From NCBI GenBank assembly GCA_036498565.1, contig DASYFG010000004.1:248001-312000 (forward strand): 64,000 nt of DNA. The letters run 5' to 3'. The notes beneath the pieces are model-generated. The model ran no database searches. It saw only the letters and a list, made by a program, of their open reading frames with translations, and was not told the DNA's origin. A program made the translations under genes and the position numbers. The first letter of the stretch is position 1; every line of letters starts with the position of its first letter. The DNA comes from DASYFG01 sp036498565. Lineage in GTDB: Bacteria > Bacillota > Bacilli > Lactobacillales > Lactobacillaceae. Below, piece after piece: positions 17,489-25,158 of the stretch.

Positions 17489-19162
17489 TTAACGATAAAC
17501 CACAGCTTGATAAGGCGCCAAAGTGATCACATCATCACTAACCGTCAATTCACTGTTTGTCAAAATCAAATCAGTCAACGTGCCAGCCACACTTTGCGTC
17601 TGTGTACCCAAATTCACGCGCACATGCACCGTTTCATCGCCCAACACACGATCAAAGGCGACCACGTCGTCGGCCACGTCGCTCACTTCAATCAAGTCAC
17701 CAGCCACAAATAAGTCATGGAAGCGTTCGTTTTGACGCAAGGCAACCAAATCACGATAGAACGTCAATGTTGAATCGTCGGCGTTGATTTCTTCGGCCAC
17801 GCTGATGCCAGCTCGATCGTCGCCAATTTTTAGCCAAGGCGTGCCGGTGGTGAAACCAACGGTTTGGCTGTCATCCCACTGCATTGGGACGCGCGCGTTG
17901 TCACGAGATTTGGCGTTGACGCTTGCCAAAGCTTGTTCTTCGCTGAAACCAGCCGCAATCGCCATGCGGTAGTTGTCTAAGCTTGACACGTCGTTGAATT
18001 CGGCCATGCTTTGACGATGGAAGTTCTTCATGCCAATTTCTTGACCTTGATAAATCAACGGTACACCGCGCAATAAGAAGTACATCGTTGCCAAAGCTTT
18101 GGCGGCTTGTGGCGTTTGCCATTGCGGATCTGAGACCAACTTTGATAAGACGCGCGGTTGGTCGTGATTTTCCAGAACAGTTGCCAAGTACGCATCTACT
18201 GACAAGGCTTGGTCTTGGGCGTGGAAGAGGGCACGTTTCAAATCGGCGGTCGTCCAATTAGCTTGACCCAAATACCAATCATTGACGTCACGCACATCAA
18301 TGTTCATGTAACTGAAGTCGAAAATCGTTGAGAAATAACCATCATCGCCAATGTACTTTGCCAAATCTTCATCCGGCACGCCGTAGGCTTCGCCAATTGT
18401 GAATGCACCGTATTTGTCAAAGGTTTCTTGTTTCAATTCCAACAAGAAATCATCGATGCCGGGGCGGTTTTGACCTTTTTTAATGACATTGGCCAAACCA
18501 TCATCCCCGTCTGCTTCAATTGACGCCCAATCCAAATCTTTTTTCAAGTGGGTGATCGCATCGACACGCCAACCAGCGATTCCTTTTTCAAGCCACCAAT
18601 TGATCATGTCGTAGATTTCACGACGCAATGCAGGATTTTCCCAGTTTAATTCTGGTTGTTCGGGCGCAAAAGTGTGGAAGAAGTAAGTTCCTGGTTCGTT
18701 TGGAACGGCTGTCCAGGTTGAACCACCGAAAATGCCACGCCAGTTGTTAGGTTCTTTGCCATCGGCGGTTGTTTTGAAAATGTAGTAGTCGTGGTATTTT
18801 GAAGTGGGATCGGCCAAAGCTTGTTGGAACCAATCATGTTGATCAGACGTGTGATTCACCACCAAATCAAGAATGATTTTGATCCCACGGCGCTTGGTTT
18901 CTGCTAATAATTCGTCAAAATCGGCCATCGTCCCAAATTGTGGGTCAATGTCTTGATAATCAGAAATATCATAGCCCATATCCACCATTGGCGATTTGAA
19001 AATAGGCGACAGCCAAATCATGGTTACACCAAGGTCTTGCAAATAATCTAAGCGCGAAATAATCCCTTGCAAATCACCAATGCCGTCACCGTTAGAATCT
19101 TGGAAACTGCGTGGGTAAACCTGGTAAATCACTTCGTTGTGCCACCATTTTGTTTGTGTCAT
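17489..19162 (-). CDS. malL: Alpha-glucosidase, GH13 (oligo-1,6-glucosidase/MalL type)
   Basis: 557 residues. Conserved GH13 regions: DLVVNHTS (I), GWRVDAITHL with the nucleophile Asp (II), TIGEAYG with the acid/base Glu (III) and LENHDQPR with the stabilising Asp (IV). There is no signal peptide, so it acts in the cytoplasm on imported di- and oligosaccharides. The residue after the nucleophile is Ala rather than the Val usual in alpha-1,6-specific enzymes, so the linkage preference cannot be assumed. The ribosome site AAGGAG overlaps the end of the upstream transporter gene, indicating one operon. Confidence 0.9.
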   Translation of the reverse strand: MTQTKWWHNEVIYQVYPRSFQDSNGDGIGDLQGIISRLDYLQDLGVTMIWLSPIFKSPMVDMGYDISDYQDIDPQFGTMADFDELLAETKRRGIKIILDLVVNHTSDQHDWFQQALADPTSKYHDYYIFKTTADGKEPNNWRGIFGGSTWTAVPNEPGTYFFHTFAPEQPELNWENPALRREIYDMINWWLEKGIAGWRVDAITHLKKDLDWASIEADGDDGLANVIKKGQNRPGIDDFLLELKQETFDKYGAFTIGEAYGVPDEDLAKYIGDDGYFSTIFDFSYMNIDVRDVNDWYLGQANWTTADLKRALFHAQDQALSVDAYLATVLENHDQPRVLSKLVSDPQWQTPQAAKALATMYFLLRGVPLIYQGQEIGMKNFHRQSMAEFNDVSSLDNYRMAIAAGFSEEQALASVNAKSRDNARVPMQWDDSQTVGFTTGTPWLKIGDDRAGISVAEEINADDSTLTFYRDLVALRQNERFHDLFVAGDLIEVSDVADDVVAFDRVLGDETVHVRVNLGTQTQSVAGTLTDLILTNSELTVSDDVITLAPYQAVVYR

Positions 19163-19172
19163 GATTGACTCC

Positions 19173-20492
19173 TTAATTTTTAACTAATGTTGTGCTTAAT
19201 GCGCCCAAGGCCATCAAAACACCAGAAACTAATAACATGGCCGGCATCGTGCTGCCCAAAGCGGGGAAGAGCGCGAAGCTGGCGATACTTGCAACGATTT
19301 GCGGCAAGCAGATAAACGTGTTGAACAAGCCCAAGTATGTCCCTTCGCTTTTACCTTGCAAAGCAGATGTGAGGAACATAAATGGAATGGCATTCATCGT
19401 CACCCAGCCAATCCCAATCAACGTAAATGACAAAATCAAAGGCATTTGCGTGTGAATGAAAAAGACGGAACCAAAGCCAATTGCCCCTAAGAACAAACCA
19501 CCAGCGTAAGCCAAATGACGTTGGGCAATCGTCGTTCGTGACAAAAGCAAGCCCCAAACAACTGACGCCACCGCTTGGGTTGCGGACAAAATACCAAACC
19601 AGTTACCAGCCGCTTGGTAACCCGCACTTGAAGGATCAGTTGTGTGCCAAACATTTTCCGCCACCGCACCAGTACCATACGTCCACAAATACTGGAAAGC
19701 GGCCCAAGCGAAGAATTGCACAACGCCTAACATCCAAAAGACTTTGGGCGCAGATTTTAAAAGATCGAGGAAGCTTTCTTTTTTTGCAGCGGTATCAACG
19801 TGGTGATATTGCGCATACTGCGCGGGCGTGTATTCTTTGACCGAAGTTAGTGTGAACAAAGAACTGATGATCAAAATCGCCGCGCCGATGTAAAACGCCC
19901 AAATCACGGAGTTGGGCAATTCACCTTTGGTCGCCACGTTCGCCACACCAAATGCGGTGAGCAAGAAAGGTAACAAGGTTGCCAAAATCCCACCGATATT
20001 GCCCCAAATTGTTTGGAAAGACCAAGCAAAATTCTTTTGTTCATCGGGCACCATGTCACCGATAATCATTTTGAACGGTTGCATGGCCATGTTGGATGAC
20101 AAGTCCATGAACAAAATCGCAAAAGCACCAAACGAAAGGGCCGCCAATGAGCCATAACCAAAGCCAAACGACCCGGAATTTGGCAAAAGCACCATCATCA
20201 AGACCGCAACGGATGCCCCCAAAATCAAGTACGGCAAACGGCGACCGACTTTTGGCCACCAGGTTTTGTCACTGGCCGCACCGACAATTGGTTGCACCAA
20301 CATCCCAATCAACGGCGGTAAAATAAAGAAGAAACCGAGTTTTCCGGGGTCCGCACCCAGTGTTTGGAAAATACGGCCCATTGACGATGATTGCAAAGAG
20401 AAAGCCATGGAAACGCCCAAGTTGCCAAAGGTCATCAACATGATGGTTTTAGTAGATAGGCGCGGTAAAGTGCGCGTCGGTTGTGTTTGCAT
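19173..20492 (-). CDS. MFS/GPH-type sugar transporter (probable maltose or related disaccharide)
   Basis: About 440 residues from the ATG ending at 20492, preceded by TAGGAG; the longer frame upstream is untranslated leader. About twelve membrane segments, with PLIGMLVQPIVGAASD and KVGRRLPYLILGA, which match the SLC45/sucrose-type major facilitator group used for disaccharide uptake. It pairs with the cytoplasmic alpha-glucosidase and with a divergent LacI-type regulator, so uptake of an alpha-glucoside is the likely role. The substrate is not provable from sequence. Confidence 0.8.
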   Translation of the reverse strand: MQTQPTRTLPRLSTKTIMLMTFGNLGVSMAFSLQSSSMGRIFQTLGADPGKLGFFFILPPLIGMLVQPIVGAASDKTWWPKVGRRLPYLILGASVAVLMMVLLPNSGSFGFGYGSLAALSFGAFAILFMDLSSNMAMQPFKMIIGDMVPDEQKNFAWSFQTIWGNIGGILATLLPFLLTAFGVANVATKGELPNSVIWAFYIGAAILIISSLFTLTSVKEYTPAQYAQYHHVDTAAKKESFLDLLKSAPKVFWMLGVVQFFAWAAFQYLWTYGTGAVAENVWHTTDPSSAGYQAAGNWFGILSATQAVASVVWGLLLSRTTIAQRHLAYAGGLFLGAIGFGSVFFIHTQMPLILSFTLIGIGWVTMNAIPFMFLTSALQGKSEGTYLGLFNTFICLPQIVASIASFALFPALGSTMPAMLLVSGVLMALGALSTTLVKN

Positions 20493-20538
20493 ATTTATAG
20501 AACTCCTAAAAATTTTCGTAGCTAGCTTACTGGAATAT

Positions 20539-20592
20539 GTTACAATGAAAATGTAAACGGTTACAAGACCTTTGTAGATGTTACCGTTACCA
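20539..20592. promoter_or_regulatory. Divergent control region: extended -10, cre/operator and second operator-like site
   Basis: TGTTACAAT (20538-20546) is an extended -10 for the rightward regulator gene. TGTAAACGGTTACA (20552-20565) fits the cre/LacI-family operator consensus. A related site, TGTTACCGTTACCA, lies at 20579-20592. Both sit where they could block transcription of the transporter operon and of the regulator. Binding by the encoded LacI protein and by CcpA is inferred. Confidence 0.65.
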
Positions 20593-20598
20593 AAAAAC

Positions 20599-20802
20599 AA
20601 GGAGAATGTGTGGCGTTTTTGGACGTTGATTTGTTACTTTGTAACATTTTTGGTGTTTTGAAAACGTGCTGCGCGGTTTGACAAGCTACTACATAAGCCA
20701 TTTTCTCGCACAATCGCGTTGCGATTGCACCAGAAAATCACTTATGTTCCGCTTGTCATTTCGGCCAAAGGCCGAAAACACCGCTCCACACTCTATATAA
20801 TA
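20599..20802 (+). promoter_or_regulatory. Structured leader element between Shine-Dalgarno and start codon (copy 1)
   Basis: AAGGAG at 20599-20604 is followed by GTGTGG (20608-20613), which pairs with CCACAC (20786-20791). Inside is a long arm: TGACAAGC/GCTTGTCA, ACATAAG/CTTATGT, ATTTTCT/AGAAAAT and CAATCGC/GCGATTG capped by GTT (20679-20758). A perfect TTTCGGCC-AAA-GGCCGAAA hairpin follows (20759-20777), and there is also a smaller GTTAC/GTAAC hairpin. TCTATATAATA then leads to the ATG at 20803, which has no local ribosome site. Homologous to the lysC leader at 45280-45417. Confidence 0.7.
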
Positions 20803-21741
20803 ATGACAACATTAAACGACATTGCGCGTGCGGCTCATGTTAGTAAGATGACTGTTAGTCGGGTGATTAATCATCCGCATATGGTCAGCGAAGACGTGCG
20901 TTTGGTGGTGGAACGGACGATCAAAGAATTGAATTATCAGCCCAATCGGGCGGGTTTGGCGTTGGCGCGACACCAATCTTTTGTGGTGCGGATGATGATT
21001 TTGGAAGACGTGGAAACCGTTGAACCTTATTATGCGAAGTTATTGTTGCATTTGGCGACGAATTTACAAAAGGCCGGTTACGCGTTGGAAATTGTGCACC
21101 AAACGCACAACGTCGAAAAAGTGGATGGCGTGATTGTGTCTGGTTTTCGGCAGTTGGATTTGGCGCACTTATTGACGTTTGATGTGCCGATGATGTTGTA
21201 CGGGGAAAACAGCTCGCGTTTGCCATTCGTGGATGTCGATAATGCGCAGGGAACGCGTTTGGCGACCGAACATGTGCTAGAACGCGGTTATGAGCGGGTG
21301 GTTTTTGTCGGCATTGCGTTGGAAGAACAATTTGAACGTCAGCGCGAAGCGGGTTATTTGGAAACGATGCGTGCGGCCGGCAAACGTGCTGAGTTGTATC
21401 GCATTGCCAATGATACGGTGACCGCCGAAGCGCTTTTGTCACACTTGCGTACGCCATTGACCAAAGATACGGCGTTTGTGGCGGGCAGTGATCGCATTGC
21501 GTTGGGCTTGTTGCGCGCTGCTCAAGCATTAGGTTTTGTTGTGGGAGAAGAAATTGGCATTGTCGGTTTTGACGGCGTGTTTATTGATCAATTGGCCGAG
21601 CCACAATTAACAACAATTCGCCAACCGATGCCCGGAATTGCAGAAGCGTTGACGCAAGGTATTTTGGCTTTAATTGAAAATCGACCGGCCGAATCGGTTT
21701 TGTTGGAACCTGAATTAATTATTCGTGAATCAACTCGCTAA
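20803..21741 (+). CDS. LacI-family transcriptional regulator (probable MalR)
   Basis: 312 residues: N-terminal HTH and hinge (TTLNDIARAAHVSKMTVSRV, YQPNRAGLALA) then a periplasmic-binding-protein-like effector domain ending IGIVGFDGV and TTIRQPM. It probably represses the divergent transporter/alpha-glucosidase operon in response to an alpha-glucoside. ATG 20803 aligns with family starts but lacks a Shine-Dalgarno; the nearest one is 200 nt upstream across a folded RNA domain. A TTG-started longer frame has no ribosome site either. Confidence 0.88.
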   Translation: MTTLNDIARAAHVSKMTVSRVINHPHMVSEDVRLVVERTIKELNYQPNRAGLALARHQSFVVRMMILEDVETVEPYYAKLLLHLATNLQKAGYALEIVHQTHNVEKVDGVIVSGFRQLDLAHLLTFDVPMMLYGENSSRLPFVDVDNAQGTRLATEHVLERGYERVVFVGIALEEQFERQREAGYLETMRAAGKRAELYRIANDTVTAEALLSHLRTPLTKDTAFVAGSDRIALGLLRAAQALGFVVGEEIGIVGFDGVFIDQLAEPQLTTIRQPMPGIAEALTQGILALIENRPAESVLLEPELIIRESTR

Positions 21742-21770
21742 AAACGGATGATTTTTTAAGTTAAATGCCT

Positions 21771-21776
21771 TATACT
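21771..21776 (+). promoter_or_regulatory. -10 box of yitT, probable leaderless transcript
   Basis: TATACT ends 6 nt before the ATG at 21783, and no Shine-Dalgarno is present. Transcription would start at or next to the start codon. No good -35 was seen. Confidence 0.4.
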
Positions 21777-21782
21777 TTTGGT

Positions 21783-22709
21783 ATGACAAAATATAACTTG
21801 AATTTACGAAAAATTAGTTTGATGGCGATTGCCTTTGTGTTGAGTGCCATTGTGCAAGTGATTGCGCTGAACGCCTTTTTGATTCCGTCGAATGTCTTTT
21901 CCGGCGGGCTAAATGGTATCGCGCAGTTGCTAACCATTTTAGCGCAAACGTTGTTTGGCGTGAAATTGCAAGTGGGAATGTTTATTTTGCTATTTAACAT
22001 TCCGATTGGAATTTTGGGTTGGCGCATGATTGGTGGTGAATTTACGATTTTAAGTTTCGCAAACGTTATGTTTGTGTCCGTCCTACAAATCTTTGCCCCG
22101 GTTGTGAACGTGGCGCATGATACTTTTTTGGCTTCGTTATTTGGCGGCTTGCTGATTGGTGCGGCAATTGGAATTGCGATGCGTTACGGTTTTTCAACCG
22201 GTGGTATGGACATCGTGGCGATGATTGTCCAAAAGCGCACGGGCCGTTCGGTTGGCGCGGCGATGACCGGAATTAACACGGTCGTCGTGATTTTAGCGGG
22301 CTTTGTCATTGGCTGGCAAAACGCGTTGTTCACGCTGATTGGTATGTACGTCACAGGTCAAGCCGTTGACAAAATCCACACTGGTTACCAAAAGATTACC
22401 GCGATGATTGTTACGAGCAAAGGCGATGAAGTCATTAGCGCTTTGCACGGCGATTTGATTCGTGGGATTACAGTTTTGCCGTCCAAAGGGGCTTACTCAC
22501 GTTTGGATTCAACGACGTTGATGATGGTCTTGTCGCGCTATGAATTGTTTGAAATGCAACAAATCGTCCACCAAGTTGATCCAAAAGCGTTTATTAACTT
22601 GATGAACACGGTGAGCGTGGCCGGTGAATTTTGGGATGCGGATCGACAAAAAGCGATGCGCAAAGCGACTTTGCCAAAGGTTGAAGAAATTCTGGAAGGA
22701 GAAAATTAA
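21783..22709 (+). CDS. yitT: YitT-family membrane protein (DUF161/DUF2179)
   Basis: 308 residues: five or so membrane helices in the first 200 residues (FLIPSNVFSGGLNGIAQLL, GFSTGGMDIVAMIVQKRTG), then a cytoplasmic C-terminal domain (VTSKGDEVISALH) ending in a ferredoxin-like fold. The role of the family is unknown. ATG 21783 is preferred over ATG 21765 because the latter lies upstream of the likely transcription start. Overlaps the tautomerase start by one base (TAATG). Confidence 0.8.
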   Translation: MTKYNLNLRKISLMAIAFVLSAIVQVIALNAFLIPSNVFSGGLNGIAQLLTILAQTLFGVKLQVGMFILLFNIPIGILGWRMIGGEFTILSFANVMFVSVLQIFAPVVNVAHDTFLASLFGGLLIGAAIGIAMRYGFSTGGMDIVAMIVQKRTGRSVGAAMTGINTVVVILAGFVIGWQNALFTLIGMYVTGQAVDKIHTGYQKITAMIVTSKGDEVISALHGDLIRGITVLPSKGAYSRLDSTTLMMVLSRYELFEMQQIVHQVDPKAFINLMNTVSVAGEFWDADRQKAMRKATLPKVEEILEGEN

Positions 22710-22894
22710 TGCCAATCGTACAAATCGAGTTACTTGCTGGGCGTAGCCCGGAACAATTGCGCGGCTTAGTGCAAGACGTCACGGAAGCGGTCGCCAAAAA
22801 CACCGGTGCTTCGGCGCAAAGTGTGCACGTGATTCTCCGCGAAATGCAACCAGAACATTACGCCGTTGGCGGCCAGTTGAAAGCCGACGCGTAA
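22709..22894 (+). CDS. 4-oxalocrotonate tautomerase-like protein
   Basis: 61 residues, the usual size of the small tautomerase superfamily. Pro at position 2 becomes the N-terminal catalytic proline after Met removal, and VHVILREM carries the conserved arginine. Forms hexamers in the family. AAGGAG lies just upstream, inside the end of yitT, so the two are co-translated. Physiological substrate unknown. Confidence 0.85.
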   Translation: MPIVQIELLAGRSPEQLRGLVQDVTEAVAKNTGASAQSVHVILREMQPEHYAVGGQLKADA

Positions 22895-22905
22895 TCAGTT
22901 ATGAT
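22877..22905 (+). promoter_or_regulatory. Thiamine operon promoter
   Basis: TTGAAA at 22877-22882, 17-nt spacer, TATGAT at 22900-22905. It lies in the end of the tautomerase gene and feeds the TPP riboswitch. Confidence 0.65.
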
Positions 22906-22913
22906 AAATAAGA

Positions 22914-23067
22914 CCTTACTAGGGGCGCCATTTTGGCTGAGACGCGCAAGCGAACCCTTGAACCTGATCATGTTAAGACATGCGGAGGAAAGTAAGTTGT
23001 AAAATGACGTTTTCTAGCGCTGTTTTATCTACTTTTCGAGTGGATGAAACGGCGTTTTTTGTTTTTT
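22914..23067 (+). promoter_or_regulatory. TPP riboswitch with terminator
   Basis: The aptamer (22914-22997) shows the THI-box landmarks GGGGCGCC, GGCTGAGA, CCCTTGAACCTGATC and GCGGAGGAAAG, closed by CTTACT/AGTAAG. It is followed by a terminator: CGCTGTTTTATC (from 23018) pairs with GATGAAACGGCG (two G-U), followed by a T-rich run to 23067. Thiamine pyrophosphate would terminate transcription of the salvage genes. Confidence 0.93.
23018..23067 (+). terminator. TPP-riboswitch attenuator
   Basis: Twelve-bp stem with loop region CTTTTCGAGTGG and TTTTTTGTTTTTT. Confidence 0.8.
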
Positions 23068-23270
23068 GGAGGTGACGGTAATTGGATGAGAAAGCGCAAA
23101 AACGCTTTCAACTGAGGATAAGGGAGCACTTATGTTCAGCATCACTCGACGAATTTGTTAGGGAACCTGACGGTAACGCAGGGTGAGAGGTGGCGCGCGG
23201 CCACGACCGAAATTGGTGCTTGCACCACGAGCAAATGACAAAGAGAAAGGGTCGCTTACGCGACAAATAG
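23068..23270 (+). other. Unexplained structured leader before thiW
   Basis: After the terminator comes GGAGGTGA, then about 200 nt without a credible gene but with a series of hairpins: GAAAGCG/CGCTTTC, ATAAG/CTTAT, CCTG/CAGG, GTGGC/GCCAC, GGTGC/GCACC and GTCGC/GCGAC. A TTG-started 34-codon frame at 23082 uses rare AGG and ATA codons and is doubted. I recognise no RNA family. Confidence 0.4.
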
Positions 23271-23280
23271 GCATTTTAAC

Positions 23281-23782
23281 ATGCAAACAAACACGAAAAA
23301 AATTGAGCTTCGCCGCTATGATGTCAGCGGTGAGTTTTGCTTTATCAACCGCGATTACTTTTCCAAATATGGCGCCGTTTCAACACTTTGCCGACGTGAT
23401 TGCGGCGGTGTTTTTAGGACCGTGGTACGCAACGTTATCCGCGTTAGTGACGGGTTTGTCACGAATGGGATTTGAAGGACGGCCGGCGACCAGTGTGGTC
23501 AGTATTTTGGTTGCACCAGCGCTGGCAGCTATTTTATATCAAAAAACTGGTAAAATCTGGGCCGCTGTATTTGGTGAAGTGGTAGGCGTTGGTTTAATTG
23601 GCGCGCTGTTGAGTTATCCGGTGATGAAATATATTTACGGCTTGGATTTGAAACATTTCTACTACTATATTCCTTTTTTCATCCCGTCGGCTTTGGTTGG
23701 TGCGGTGTTAGGCGGCTTGGTGTTGTACAGTTTGCAAGGTACCGGTTTATTGGCCAAACTCAAAAAGCAATTAGGAGCCTAA
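23281..23782 (+). CDS. thiW: ThiW-type thiazole transporter S component, apparent frameshift near the start
   Basis: The body encodes an ECF substrate-binding membrane protein of the ThiW family: FPNMAPFQHFADVIAAVFLGPWYA, about five helices, then LKKQLGA. The best start (ATG 23281, with ATAGG upstream) reads MQTNTKK and then a run of seven A at 23296-23302, after which the frame is off by one. With six A it would read MQTNTKKLSFAAMMSAV, as expected for this family. Alternatives are transcriptional slippage on the A run, start at the internal ATG 23318, or a sequencing error. It would import the thiazole precursor used by ThiM. Confidence 0.75.
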
Positions 23783-23783
23783 C

Positions 23784-24599
23784 ATGGAAAATTGGTTTTT
23801 AAAACAAGCAAACAACACGCCACTCATTCATAGTTTGACCAATAAAGTGACGGTCAACGATTGCGCCAATGGCGTGTTAGCGGCGGGTGGCACGCCAAGC
23901 ATGGCGGAAAATTTGGCCGAAGTTGCCCAAGCGCAACAACGATCCGATGCTTTGGTGATTAATTTAGGCGTGCTGACGGCCGATAATTTAGACACGTTAA
24001 TTGCTGCCGGACAAGATGCTAATGCCGCTGGGCATCCGGCTATTTTCGATCCGGTTGGTTTGGGTGGCACGGCATTTCGCACGGCAGCGACACAAGCCTT
24101 GCGCCAGCAAGTCAAATTAGATATTGTGCGCGGAAATGTGTCGGAAATTCAAGCTTTTGGTGGTTTAGTAAGCCAAACGCGCGGCGTTGATGCGGCGGAA
24201 GCTGATTTAATCACCGCTGATAATTTGAAAGCTGGACGGGAGTTGGCCCAAAAAGTGGCGTTTGAACAACAGGTAATCGTGGTCATGAGCGGGCCGATTG
24301 ATGTGGTGAGTGATGGCCACACCACGTACAGCATTGCCAATGGTGACGAGATGATGCCGCGTTTGATTGGGACTGGTGATGTGTTGTCACATGTGATTGC
24401 AGTTTGGGCCGCGCAACAGCCGAACAACTGGTTGCTTGCGGCCGTGAATGCCGTGGTGGCGTTTGACGTTGCTGGGGAATTAGCGGCGCTCAAAACGCGT
24501 TTGGCAGCTGGTGGGCAAGGCACGTTTCATCAAAAATTATTTGACGAATTAGATTTATTGACGGATGAAATACGCTACGAAAGGGCGAAGGTAAATTAA
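23784..24599 (+). CDS. thiM: Hydroxyethylthiazole kinase
   Basis: 271 residues of the ribokinase-like ThiM fold: PLIHSLTNKVTVNDCANGVLAAG at the N-terminus, FDPVGLGGTAFR, and the anion-hole motif GTGDVLSHV near the C-terminus. It phosphorylates salvaged hydroxyethylthiazole for thiamine synthesis. It starts one base after thiW with AGGAG upstream and is under the same TPP riboswitch. No thiD or thiE occurs in this window. Confidence 0.93.
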   Translation: MENWFLKQANNTPLIHSLTNKVTVNDCANGVLAAGGTPSMAENLAEVAQAQQRSDALVINLGVLTADNLDTLIAAGQDANAAGHPAIFDPVGLGGTAFRTAATQALRQQVKLDIVRGNVSEIQAFGGLVSQTRGVDAAEADLITADNLKAGRELAQKVAFEQQVIVVMSGPIDVVSDGHTTYSIANGDEMMPRLIGTGDVLSHVIAVWAAQQPNNWLLAAVNAVVAFDVAGELAALKTRLAAGGQGTFHQKLFDELDLLTDEIRYERAKVN

Positions 24600-24600
24600 C

Positions 24601-24897
24601 ATGAATGCAGCGATGGCCATTCAAGTGGTCCCAAAAACAACGGATACAGCGGAATTATTGCGAATTGTCGATGCGGCAATTGCGACTATTGATGCGAGCG
24701 GCTTAGCATATGAAGTCGGCGCATTTGAAACGACGGTTGAAGGTGATTTGACGGATTTAATTGTGTTAATCGAAAAAATTCAACAAGACGCCGTGCAGGC
24801 CGGTGCTGAACAAATCAGCAATTACATTAAACTGACCTACGCACCCAGCGCCCATATTTTGACAACTGAAGAGAAGTTAGCCAAATATCGGTCATAA
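24601..24897 (+). CDS. Thiamine-binding protein (MTH1187/YkoF-like)
   Basis: 98 residues with the ferredoxin-like fold pattern AMAIQVVPK, YEVGAFETTVEG and IKLTYAPS of the DUF77 thiamine-binding family. It follows thiM by one base and is third in the TPP-controlled operon, which supports a role with hydroxymethylpyrimidine or thiamine. The molecular role is not established. Confidence 0.8.
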   Translation: MNAAMAIQVVPKTTDTAELLRIVDAAIATIDASGLAYEVGAFETTVEGDLTDLIVLIEKIQQDAVQAGAEQISNYIKLTYAPSAHILTTEEKLAKYRS

Positions 24898-24903
24898 GCA
24901 AGC

Positions 24904-24928
24904 AAACCCACGCCATGCGTGGGTTTTT
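24904..24928 (+). terminator. Thiamine operon terminator
   Basis: AAACCCACGC-CAT-GCGTGGGTTTTT. Confidence 0.85.
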
Positions 24929-24960
24929 GTGTGGTAAACTAATAAAAAGAGGTGATAGGT

Positions 24961-25155
24961 ATGTCAGAAAAAACGAAACAAGCGCTTTTGAGTGGCGTGG
25001 TGATGGCGATTATTTTGCCAATTTTGTGGTCAATCTTTGACTATTTCTTTAATGGTGGCCGGATTATTCCGCCTTTGGCGAATTATGTATGGGAAGCATT
25101 GGTGGTGTTCGTGTTGGTCACGGCGTACACTTATTGGCGTAGCGGGCGGAAATAA
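24961..25155 (+). CDS. Small membrane protein (64 aa)
   Basis: ATG 24961 follows AGAGGTGAT. Two hydrophobic helices (about residues 12-28 and 40-57) with a basic tail. No family recognised. It ends 3 nt before the pseudouridine synthase start, so the two are probably co-translated. Confidence 0.6.
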   Translation: MSEKTKQALLSGVVMAIILPILWSIFDYFFNGGRIIPPLANYVWEALVVFVLVTAYTYWRSGRK

Positions 25156-25158
25156 GCA

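Noticed and set aside
20608..20661. GTG-started 17-codon leader peptide in the regulator leader
   Set aside because: The Shine-Dalgarno is only 3 nt from this start, the lysC copy does not conserve the peptide, and RNA pairing explains the sequence better.
20921..21529. 202-residue minus-strand frame inside the LacI-type regulator
   Set aside because: Shadow frame, rich in Ser/Pro/Arg, opposite a clear conserved protein.
23082..23186. TTG-started 34-codon frame before thiW
   Set aside because: Uses AGG and ATA codons that are rare here, resembles no protein and overlaps several hairpins.
23150..23200. Second TPP or group II intron motif in the thiW leader
   Set aside because: GAACCTGACGG resembles part of a THI box, but the other conserved blocks and any intron domain V are absent.
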